Origin: Pseudoalteromonas rubra
Lineage (GTDB): Bacteria; Pseudomonadota; Gammaproteobacteria; Enterobacterales; Alteromonadaceae
Reading direction: 5' to 3'
Length of the DNA stretch: 64,000 nt
Assembly (NCBI RefSeq): GCF_000238295.3
Contig: NZ_AHCD03000035.1
Span: 372,001-436,000, forward strand
Below the pieces are notes generated by a model. It was given only the letters and a program-made list of their open reading frames with translations. It did not search any database and had not been told where the DNA came from. Below, in pieces: positions 53,607 to 61,619 of the stretch (positions are counted from its first letter, which is position 1; every line of letters starts with the position of its first letter). A program made the position numbers and the translations under genes.

Positions 53607-55517
53607 TTAACGTCTGTCTTTAATCTCTTCGCTGATTTTAGCGATGAAATCATCTACAGAGAACTTGCCCAGGTCTTCGCCTTTGCGCGTTCTTACCGCT
53701 ACTTCTTGTTGTTCAACTTCTTTGTCACCGACAACAAGCAGATAAGGGATACGTTTTAAAGTATGCTCGCGGATTTTAAAGCCAATCTTTTCATTTCTCA
53801 AGTCAGCACAGGCTCTTATTCCCAGTTTATTCAGTTTTTGTACAACTTCGTGCACATAGTCTGCCTGTTTGTCGGTGATATTCATGATCACCACTTGCTT
53901 AGGCGCAAGCCAGGTCGGGAATAACCCTGCGTACTCTTCGGTTAAAATACCGATGAAACGCTCTATTGACCCTAACACGGCGCGGTGGATCATCACCGGC
54001 GTTTTACGTTCATTATTTTCCGCTACATACGTCGCGCCTAAACGGCCCGGTAAAGCAAAGTCTAGCTGCACTGTGCCACATTGCCAAGCACGCTCAAGAC
54101 AGTCATACAAAGTAAATTCGATCTTAGGGCCGTAGAATGCGCCTTCGCCCGGCAAATAACCAAATTCGATATCATTTGCTTTTAGTGCATCTGCCAGTGC
54201 TTCTTCAGCCTTGTCCCACATTTCGTCATCACCGATACGTTTCTCAGGACGCGTTGATAGCTTCACAACAATTTTCTCAAAGCCGAACGTCGAATAGGTA
54301 TCATAGATCATATTGATACAGGCGGATACTTCATCCATTACCTGTTCTTCAGTACAGAAGACGTGCGCATCATCCTGAGTAAAGCCACGCACACGCATCA
54401 GGCCGTGCAATGCACCTGATGGCTCGTTACGGTGACAACAGCCAAACTCTGCCATACGCAACGGCAGATCACGGTACGACTTCAGACCTTGGTTGAAGAT
54501 CTGAACGTGGCCAGGACAGTTCATTGGCTTTATTGCATACTCACGCTTCTCAGACTCAGTGGTGAACATCGCATCCGAGTACTTGTCCCAGTGACCTGAT
54601 TTTTCCCACAGACCACGGTCCATCATTAACGGACCTTTCACTTCTTCGTATGCATATTCACGCAGCTTTTCACGCACGAAATCTTCTAACTCACGATAGA
54701 TGCTCCACCCATCGTTGTGCCAGAAAACCATGCCAGGCGCTTCTTCTTGCCAGTGCCACAAATCAAGCGCTTTACCAATTTTACGGTGATCGCGTTTCTC
54801 GGCTTCTTCAAGGCGTTTTAGGTAAGCTTTAAGCTGCTTCTTATCAGCCCACGCTGTGCCGTAGATACGCTGCAGCATTTTATTTTCGGCATTACCACGC
54901 CAGTATGCGCCAGCCACCTTCATGATTTTGAAATGGTGGCAGAATTTCATGTTTGGTACGTGTGGACCACGACACATATCAACATATTCTTCGTGATGGT
55001 ACAGACCCGGACGATCATCTTTTTCGATGTTCTCATCCAGGATTTCCATCTTATAGGTCTCACCACGCGCTTCAAACGCATCGCGAGCTTCTTGCCAGCT
55101 AACTTTCTTTTTAACAACGTCGTAATTGGTTTTGGCTAGCTCAAGCATACGTTTTTCAATGGCATCGAGGTCTTCCTGGGTCAGCGAGTGCTCCATATCG
55201 ATGTCATAATAAAAACCATTATCTATGGTCGGGCCGATCGCCATTTTCGCTTCAGGGAAAAGCTGTTTAACCGCATGGCCGATCAGGTGAGCACAAGAGT
55301 GACGAATGATCTCTAAGCCATCTTCATCTTTGGCTGTGATAATTTCTAATTGTGCATCCTGTTCAATCGGATCACAGGCGTCAACACGCACACCGTCTAC
55401 ACGACCTGCAATGGTGGCCTTAGCCAATCCAGGGCCGATGTCTTGAGCGACTTCTAAAGTTGTAACCGGGTTTTCAAATATACGCTGACTGCCGTCAGGG
55501 AGAGTAATTACTGGCAT
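53607..55517 (-). CDS. thrS: Threonyl-tRNA synthetase
   Basis: Class II synthetase of 636 residues (E. coli 642): N-terminal TGS and editing domains (HSCAHLIGHAVKQLFP and the editing-site Cys in MCRGPHVPNMKFCHHFK), catalytic core with KPMNCPGHVQIF zinc Cys, RMAEFGCCHRNEPSGAL motif 2 and the anticodon-binding C-terminus. First gene of thrS-infC-rpmI-rplT; ATG at 55517 follows GGAATTATC. Autoregulation by a tRNA-like leader is known in E. coli; I did not verify one here. Confidence 0.97.
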   Translation of the reverse strand: MPVITLPDGSQRIFENPVTTLEVAQDIGPGLAKATIAGRVDGVRVDACDPIEQDAQLEIITAKDEDGLEIIRHSCAHLIGHAVKQLFPEAKMAIGPTIDNGFYYDIDMEHSLTQEDLDAIEKRMLELAKTNYDVVKKKVSWQEARDAFEARGETYKMEILDENIEKDDRPGLYHHEEYVDMCRGPHVPNMKFCHHFKIMKVAGAYWRGNAENKMLQRIYGTAWADKKQLKAYLKRLEEAEKRDHRKIGKALDLWHWQEEAPGMVFWHNDGWSIYRELEDFVREKLREYAYEEVKGPLMMDRGLWEKSGHWDKYSDAMFTTESEKREYAIKPMNCPGHVQIFNQGLKSYRDLPLRMAEFGCCHRNEPSGALHGLMRVRGFTQDDAHVFCTEEQVMDEVSACINMIYDTYSTFGFEKIVVKLSTRPEKRIGDDEMWDKAEEALADALKANDIEFGYLPGEGAFYGPKIEFTLYDCLERAWQCGTVQLDFALPGRLGATYVAENNERKTPVMIHRAVLGSIERFIGILTEEYAGLFPTWLAPKQVVIMNITDKQADYVHEVVQKLNKLGIRACADLRNEKIGFKIREHTLKRIPYLLVVGDKEVEQQEVAVRTRKGEDLGKFSVDDFIAKISEEIKDRR

Positions 55518-55754
55518 GATAATTCCTACTTACAGTGGTGACACCTACAACGCATCACATGTACTAGTTTAAGTTAATTGTTTTAAATTTGATGCCCATC
55601 AACACTTTTACGAATAAGCATTGGCTGAACAGTGGTATACTGTCGGTGTCCGGGGACTTTCAAACGCAGCGCCCATTGTGAACGCTCACGTGACGAGTTG
55701 CAAGGAAAAGACTAAGATTAAGCAGGGATTTTGGCTAAAATGACGGGGAAAACC

Positions 55755-56759
55755 ATGGCACAGAAACACTCATACAAGTTTGCATCTTTTAATTTGCTGA
55801 ACTTTGCTGCGCCGCCCTATTCTTTTTACCAGCTGGAAGAGTCGTATAACGACACTCAGTGGCTGACCAAAACACAGTTTATTACGGGCCTGATCCAACA
55901 TATGGACCCCAGTGTGATTGTGTTTCAGGAAGTATTTAGCCCCGAGACACTGGCCACCTTGTGTGAAGATCTGGGACTGCCTTATTTCGCAACCGTTGAC
56001 ACCCCAAAACCGGACTTGGTTTACCCAAATGTGCTGTTTAATCCCATTGTCGCCATTGCCAGCAAATTCCCGTTTAAGAGCTTTACCCCGCTGGAGCCGT
56101 GCCCCGAGTTACTGGAATATCTCAACAATCAGCATCAATTTAAGTTTAACCGGACCCCAATAAAGTGTAGCTTCGAGCTGCCCGGCTTAGGCCTGACAAC
56201 CGTTTATGCCGTACACTTTAAATCCCAGCGGGTTCACTCTATGGCCCATATGCTAGGGAACACTCCCCAGGAGGATCCCCTGCTCACTTTGTTGCACCAA
56301 ACAGTAGGCACCATGCAATCCCAAATATCCCGCTCACTCGAAGCCTCCATTGTCTATTATGATGCGCTGAAGACGCAGCGTGAAAAAGGCGCCGCCACAC
56401 TGGTGATGGGCGATTTTAACGATCACATTGCCAGTCCTGCGCTGTCTTTTATGACGCAACAGTTCCCGACCAGTGCCATCCACCAGGACTTTAACAGCGT
56501 CGGGCTGTTTGACAGTTTTTGTCTGGCCGACAACCAACTCAGTTTCGGACAAAAACCCCCCACACATTATTATCAGGGGGTGGGCAACACACTTGACTAC
56601 ATCCTCGCCTCCAAAGAATTCAATCCTAACCTTGAGCAAAGCAAGGTCAGGCGTCTCACCTACCATAATTACGCGTCGCACTTAGACCCCAAACGAGATG
56701 AAGAAGACATTCGCTATTCCGATCACGCGGCCATCGCCATCGAAATGATACTGCAATAA
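55755..56759 (+). CDS. Endonuclease/exonuclease/phosphatase family protein
   Basis: 334-residue EEP-fold phosphodiesterase. The metal Glu is in VIVFQEVFSP near 58-67, the Asp/Asn pair in LVMGDFNDHI near 225, and the catalytic Asp-His in YSDHAAIAIE at the end. No signal peptide, so it is cytoplasmic. Substrate unknown. I chose the ATG at 55755, with GGGGA upstream. Divergent from thrS. Confidence 0.9.
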   Translation: MAQKHSYKFASFNLLNFAAPPYSFYQLEESYNDTQWLTKTQFITGLIQHMDPSVIVFQEVFSPETLATLCEDLGLPYFATVDTPKPDLVYPNVLFNPIVAIASKFPFKSFTPLEPCPELLEYLNNQHQFKFNRTPIKCSFELPGLGLTTVYAVHFKSQRVHSMAHMLGNTPQEDPLLTLLHQTVGTMQSQISRSLEASIVYYDALKTQREKGAATLVMGDFNDHIASPALSFMTQQFPTSAIHQDFNSVGLFDSFCLADNQLSFGQKPPTHYYQGVGNTLDYILASKEFNPNLEQSKVRRLTYHNYASHLDPKRDEEDIRYSDHAAIAIEMILQ

Positions 56760-56834
56760 GTTCTCGGTCATGATGAGCTGTGATATGATCCTTACTTATA
56801 ACGATTTATTTGACCAGTTAATGGGAAACCAACA

Positions 56835-57296
56835 ATGAGAACACTCGGTGTAGAGATTACCGGCAGCGAGGCCCTGCTGTGCCTTCTGAGCAAAGAAGAA
56901 GACGTTTTTGATATTCGCGATATTCGCCAGACTCGCTTTACACTTGGCAATATTGGCCAGGACACAGACGCAATGCGCAAATTCCACTTCGATTTTGCCA
57001 AACTGGTAGAAGATTACAAAATTGACTCTATTGCCATTCGTCAACGTGCCCATAAAGGCAAGTTTGCGGGCAGCGCAGCGGGCTTTAAAATGGAAGCAGC
57101 GATCCAGCTAATAGAAGACACTGATGTGAAGTTATTGTCTTCCACGGAAGTGAAAGAGCAGCTTAAACGTAACCCTGTGCCTGTTGACTTCGCCGATACT
57201 GGCCTGAAAAAGTATCAGGAACAAGCGTTTCACAACGCCTACGTGTTCATTATGCGTAAGACTTACGGTCATGAAGACGCCGAGCAGGCAGAATAA
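56835..57296 (+). CDS. DUF3010 family protein
   Basis: 153 residues, MRTLGVEITGSEALLCLL start, with a fold like RNase H/actin (GVEI with an acidic residue) and KIDSIAIRQRAHKGKFAG. Similar to DUF3010 proteins of marine gammaproteobacteria. Function unknown. ATG at 56835 follows GGAAACC; a terminator follows. Confidence 0.85.
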   Translation: MRTLGVEITGSEALLCLLSKEEDVFDIRDIRQTRFTLGNIGQDTDAMRKFHFDFAKLVEDYKIDSIAIRQRAHKGKFAGSAAGFKMEAAIQLIEDTDVKLLSSTEVKEQLKRNPVPVDFADTGLKKYQEQAFHNAYVFIMRKTYGHEDAEQAE

Positions 57297-57302
57297 TTAC
57301 TG

Positions 57303-57331
57303 GCCCGGCGATTATGCCGGGCTTTCTCTTT
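57303..57331 (+). terminator. Terminator after DUF3010 gene
   Basis: GCCCGGC and GCCGGGC 7-bp stem with a GATTAT loop, followed by TTTCTCTTT. It is 6 bp past the stop. Confidence 0.88.
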
Positions 57332-57505
57332 GCATAACTAGCTAACACACTCTCCCCTTTCACTTTTTTCAAATTGTCACTTGGTTTTCATACAGGTTCT
57401 GAGTTATAAAGTACGCTTGGTGTGTGCTTTTTCTGAACAGGCTAGGTTTGCACACCCCATCTACTTGCAGGGTCATTTCGGCACTGTCATCATGCAGGAG
57501 GCACT

Positions 57506-59350
57506 ATGCTTAAGTTGTTTGAACGATTCACCGTCCCATTCCCGTCACGTCCGGCAACACAGCCCCCTCAGGGATTACTGGCATTTTGCCGGTTTTACAC
57601 AAAAGGAATGGAGTTGCCATTGCTGCTAATGTCACTAAGTGCTGCTGTCTTGGCCACACTGGAGGTCATGCTATTTGGCTTTATGGGCACGCTGGTTGAC
57701 TGGATGCAGGCATATCCGCCGGCCGAATTATTTGAAGTGAAACGTCAGGAACTCACCATGATGGCCGCAATAACACTCATTGGCCTGCCCTGCCTGGTAT
57801 TTTTTCACAGCGCAATATTACATCAAAGTTTGCTGGGTAATTACCCTATGGCTATTCGATGGCTGGCACATCGCTATTTGCTCAAGCAAAGTGTGTCTTT
57901 CTATCAGGACGAATTTGCCGGACGCATTGCAACCAAAGTCATGCAAACAGCGCTGGCTATCCGTGAAGCAGTCATGAAACTGCTGGATGTGCTTGTTTAC
58001 GTCGTTGTCTACTTTGGTGCTATGCTCGCACTGGTCAGTGACAGTGATATGAGAATGATGATCCCTTTGCTGATATGGCTGGCTTTGTATATCGGCATGC
58101 AATTTTATTTTGTTCCCCGACTCAAACAGGTTGCCAGTAAACAGGCCGATGCACGTTCGCAAATGACCGGCCGTATAGTCGACAGCTATACCAATATCAC
58201 CACAGTTAAACTGTTCTCGTATAACAAACGGGAAGAAACTTATGCCCGTGACAGCATGAATTTGTTTATTGAACCCGTCTATGCCCAAATGCGACTGGCA
58301 ACGCAACTGAATGTCAGCATACAAACGCTGAACTTCCTGCTGGTCTTCAGTGTCGCGGCGGGTTCGCTCTACTTGTGGTCACTCAGTGCTATCAGCAGCG
58401 GCGCCATAGCGATCACCATTGCCCTGGCTTTGCGTCTGAACGGTATGTCCCAGTGGATCATGTGGGAAGTATCCAGCCTGTTTGAAAACATCGGTACTGT
58501 CATCGATGGTAAAAATACCTTATCCAAACCCCTGGATGTCCAGGATCAGCCCAATGCCCCGGGCTTAAGCGTAACCCAGGGCGAAATCATATTTAACGAT
58601 CTGCACTTTGCCTACAAACGCCAGCAGCAATCGGAGCAGCATTCCGTTATTCAGGGGCTAAGCCTGACGATTGCCCCCGGCGAAAAAATTGGCATTGTGG
58701 GCCGCTCAGGCGCAGGTAAGTCGACTTTGGTAAACTTATTACTGCGCTTTTACGACGTTCAGCAAGGCACCATCAAAATTGATGGCCAAGACATCTCGCA
58801 GGTCGACCAGGAAAGCCTGCGCGCGCACATAGCGATGGTGACACAGGATACCGCACTGCTGCATCGAAGTGTCAGAGACAATGTTTTGTATGGCCGCCCC
58901 GATGCCAGTGAAGAAGACTTACTCAAAGCCATCGACAAAGCCGAGGCAAGTGAATTCATAAAATCGCTTGAAGACAACGAAGGTAACACAGGGCTTGATG
59001 CCCAGGTCGGTGAGCGCGGTGTCAAACTCTCCGGAGGACAACGTCAGCGTATCGCCATTGCCAGAGTATTGCTTAAAAACGCCCCTATTCTCATTCTGGA
59101 CGAAGCAACTGCGGCACTCGACTCCGAAGTGGAAGCAGCGATTCAGGATAGTTTAGACAGTTTGATGACGGGCAAAACCGTGATTGCGATTGCGCATCGC
59201 CTGTCAACCATTGCGCAAATGGACCGACTGATAGTAATGGATCAGGGCCAAATTGTTGAGCAAGGTACACATGATGAACTGCTCTCACAGAATGGCATTT
59301 ACGCCAAACTGTGGGCACATCAAACCGGTGGCTTTATTGGCGTTGAATAG
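57506..59350 (+). CDS. ABC exporter, fused membrane and ATPase domains
   Basis: 614-residue half-transporter: six-helix membrane domain (about 35-335) and ATPase domain with Walker A GRSGAGKST near 400, signature LSGGQRQRIA near 508, Walker B ILILDEATAALD near 528 and a switch His in AIAHRLST. Such homodimeric exporters move lipids, drugs or peptides; the substrate cannot be told. ATG at 57506 has AGGAGG at ideal spacing. Convergent with tetR. Confidence 0.93.
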   Translation: MLKLFERFTVPFPSRPATQPPQGLLAFCRFYTKGMELPLLLMSLSAAVLATLEVMLFGFMGTLVDWMQAYPPAELFEVKRQELTMMAAITLIGLPCLVFFHSAILHQSLLGNYPMAIRWLAHRYLLKQSVSFYQDEFAGRIATKVMQTALAIREAVMKLLDVLVYVVVYFGAMLALVSDSDMRMMIPLLIWLALYIGMQFYFVPRLKQVASKQADARSQMTGRIVDSYTNITTVKLFSYNKREETYARDSMNLFIEPVYAQMRLATQLNVSIQTLNFLLVFSVAAGSLYLWSLSAISSGAIAITIALALRLNGMSQWIMWEVSSLFENIGTVIDGKNTLSKPLDVQDQPNAPGLSVTQGEIIFNDLHFAYKRQQQSEQHSVIQGLSLTIAPGEKIGIVGRSGAGKSTLVNLLLRFYDVQQGTIKIDGQDISQVDQESLRAHIAMVTQDTALLHRSVRDNVLYGRPDASEEDLLKAIDKAEASEFIKSLEDNEGNTGLDAQVGERGVKLSGGQRQRIAIARVLLKNAPILILDEATAALDSEVEAAIQDSLDSLMTGKTVIAIAHRLSTIAQMDRLIVMDQGQIVEQGTHDELLSQNGIYAKLWAHQTGGFIGVE

Positions 59351-59365
59351 CCAAAGCCGCGCGGG

Positions 59366-59992
59366 TCAGGTTGGTTGTTGCGTGACGTATTTTATGCCAC
59401 CACAAAACAACTGACAGGCCTGATCGACAAAAGCATCCAGATCCGCTTCAGCCAGGGGCGCCTGCCAGCGGATCGCCTGATCCCAAAACGTCAGCCGCTT
59501 TAATGCGCCCCAAAAAAAAGCAGCGGCAAATGGCGCTGAGAAAGTGCCCAGGCAGCCTGCCCGCGAGGCCTCTTCAAACCACAGGCTCATGGCGGCTTCG
59601 CATTGACTAAATTTGTTATTAAGCCTGTCTGCCTGTGCCTGGCAACGCATAGACTCAATCATCACTATGCGTGACAGCTTAATGTAGTCGTTATCCGACA
59701 GTAAGGACACAGCACTGTCTGCCAGGTGGCGTAGCTGGACCTCAAAATCATAGTTAGGGATAAACTGAATGGTCGTAATAGGTTGTATTCTTTCAATTAG
59801 CGAAATAACCACGGCATCAAATAGGGCTTCTTTCGTTGCGTAATGCTTATATAAAGTGCGTTTGGATACCCCGGCAGCACTGCATATCGCTTCCATTGTG
59901 GTCGCCTGGAGACCCCGTTGTGCAAATTCTTCTACCGCTGCGCTTAATATTGCTTGTTGTTTTTCAGTAAGCTGGGTCATCGACTCGGTCAT
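59366..59992 (-). CDS. TetR family regulator, probable repressor of the RND pump
   Basis: 208 residues. N-terminal TetR HTH: AILSAAVEEFAQRGLQATTMEAICSAAG to VSKRTLYKHYATKEALFD (about 14-60), with a helical ligand-binding domain after it. It is divergent from the RND adaptor and pump, the usual position of an AcrR-type local repressor, with two candidate operators between. Start ATG at 59992; an ATG at 59980 is possible. Confidence 0.92.
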   Translation of the reverse strand: MTESMTQLTEKQQAILSAAVEEFAQRGLQATTMEAICSAAGVSKRTLYKHYATKEALFDAVVISLIERIQPITTIQFIPNYDFEVQLRHLADSAVSLLSDNDYIKLSRIVMIESMRCQAQADRLNNKFSQCEAAMSLWFEEASRAGCLGTFSAPFAAAFFWGALKRLTFWDQAIRWQAPLAEADLDAFVDQACQLFCGGIKYVTQQPT

Positions 59993-60037
59993 CAGTTTGG
60001 AATTAACAGCAGTTTAACTTAAAAAGGTCCAATATTA

Positions 60038-60059
60038 AAGTAAACACATGCGTATACAC
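60038..60059. promoter_or_regulatory. Candidate TetR operator 1 (imperfect)
   Basis: AAGTAAACACATGCGTATACAC is the same pattern as the site at 60104-60125, with a weaker left arm. It is 46 bp from the tetR start. Confidence 0.5.
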
Positions 60060-60103
60060 ACCCTCAAAAAAAGTACACGGAGCCGTTTACCTCAAAATAA
60101 ATA

Positions 60104-60125
60104 AAGTATACACTTGCGTATACTT
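60104..60125. promoter_or_regulatory. Candidate TetR operator 2
   Basis: Perfect inverted repeat AAGTATAC / GTATACTT separated by 6 bp. Located between the divergent tetR and RND adaptor genes, 66 bp from the first candidate. The remaining stretch to 60439 shows no convincing gene. Confidence 0.7.
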
Positions 60126-60439
60126 GCACTATTGTCGAACTATCTCAGCACTGTGCAGCCTGCTGATAAATCTTGCTTCATAGGCAATAACGGTGCTTTT
60201 TATTCATTCGGTTCGTTCTGTTTTGGTGTAAACAGTGCGAAGCACGACAAGATATTCACTGGCATTAACGCAAAATCTCGCAATGACGATGCGGCACACG
60301 CAAGTCAAAAAGCAGTGCTACACTTACTTGATTGGTTTGTAACCACGCCAGCGAAAAATGCAAAAGAAAACCCAATAAAAGAGAGGCAAACTCGTCTCTA
60401 CTCAGGAATAAAAAATTTTAATCAGGATTTGGAGTGTAC

Positions 60440-61615
60440 ATGTATCCAGCCCATAACAGCAGTCGTGTAGTACACCTGGCAACAGCGGTATTGTCTGCAC
60501 TAGTTATTTCTGCCTGCTCAGAGGCTCCTCAAAGTCAGGGGGGTCCATCCATGCCACCTGCGCAAGTGAGTATCAACAAGGTCACAACCCAAAGTGTGCC
60601 ATTCAACATCGAACTGCCAGCCACTCTGGCCGGTGATAAAGAAGTTGAGATCAGAGCACGTGTGTCCGGACTCATTGAATCGCGTAACTTTGAAGAAGGC
60701 CAGTACGTTAAAGCGGGACGTTCTTTATTTACCATAGAGCTCCGTCCATTACAGCTGGAACGAGACAAAGCAGAAGCCGACCTCAATGCCGCTAAAGCGA
60801 ATGTAGCACAGGCAAAACGTGAGAAAGACAGGCTTGAGCGACTCAAAGATGAGCGTTCAGTTTCAAAACGCGATTTTGATAACGCCGTTTCCGCCTATGA
60901 AGTTGCCATCGCCAATCTGGACTCTGCCAAAGTGGCACTCAGTGAAGCACAACTGGACTTAGAATATGCCCAGGTTAAAGCCCCCGTCTCAGGTATCATG
61001 GGTCGAGAGTTCGTCTCTCAGGGTAGTTATGTCTCCGGACCGACCGTCCTGTTAAGTGAACTCACCGATACCGGCATGATGCGGGCACGTTTCGGATTTT
61101 CTGAACGAGAGCAACTGGCCATGCGTCAGGATGTTGAAAATGGCACGCTAAGTCTGCCTAAGAATAATGAGTTTAACGCCACCATAGTGCTACAGGATGG
61201 CTCTGTCTATGCACATTCAGGCAAAGTCGACTTCTCGGATGTCCGGGTAAACCGCTTTACCGGCACCAGTGAATTGCAGGCCCGGATCGACAACCCGGAT
61301 GGTGAGCTGCGTCCAGGTCAGTTCGTCCGCGTTCGTTTGTCCGGTGCAGTGCGCAATAATGCCATTGTGCTGCCGCAACGTGCCGTATTGGACAACGGCA
61401 CAGGTAAATTCGTTTATCTTGCAACTGAGAACGAGCAAGGCATGACCGTTGCTCTGCCTGCGCCAGTTGAGGTAGGTGAATGGGTCAACCTCGATGGCAA
61501 GAATATGTGGGTGATACGACAAGGCCTGACCCCTGGACAGCCTGTGATCGTTGAAGGTATGGCGCGAATATTCTTCCCAGGAATGCCGGTTAGCGTGAGC
61601 GGCGAAGGAGAATAA
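60440..61615 (+). CDS. RND efflux periplasmic adaptor, lipoprotein
   Basis: 391-residue membrane-fusion protein of the AcrA/MexA type. Signal with lipobox ALVISACSEA places it on the inner membrane, facing the periplasm. Lipoyl halves (VEIRARVSGLIESRNFEEGQYVKAG and LEYAQVKAPVSGIMG) flank an alpha-hairpin, then beta-barrel and membrane-proximal domains. I chose the ATG at 60440 with GGAG at 5 bases rather than GTG at 60434. The pump gene starts 4 bp after its stop. Confidence 0.94.
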   Translation: MYPAHNSSRVVHLATAVLSALVISACSEAPQSQGGPSMPPAQVSINKVTTQSVPFNIELPATLAGDKEVEIRARVSGLIESRNFEEGQYVKAGRSLFTIELRPLQLERDKAEADLNAAKANVAQAKREKDRLERLKDERSVSKRDFDNAVSAYEVAIANLDSAKVALSEAQLDLEYAQVKAPVSGIMGREFVSQGSYVSGPTVLLSELTDTGMMRARFGFSEREQLAMRQDVENGTLSLPKNNEFNATIVLQDGSVYAHSGKVDFSDVRVNRFTGTSELQARIDNPDGELRPGQFVRVRLSGAVRNNAIVLPQRAVLDNGTGKFVYLATENEQGMTVALPAPVEVGEWVNLDGKNMWVIRQGLTPGQPVIVEGMARIFFPGMPVSVSGEGE

Positions 61616-61619
61616 TCGT

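Noticed and set aside
60114..60470. 118-residue frame upstream of the RND adaptor
   Set aside because: It starts inside the operator repeat, has no ribosome-binding site and overlaps the adaptor start; composition is not protein-like.
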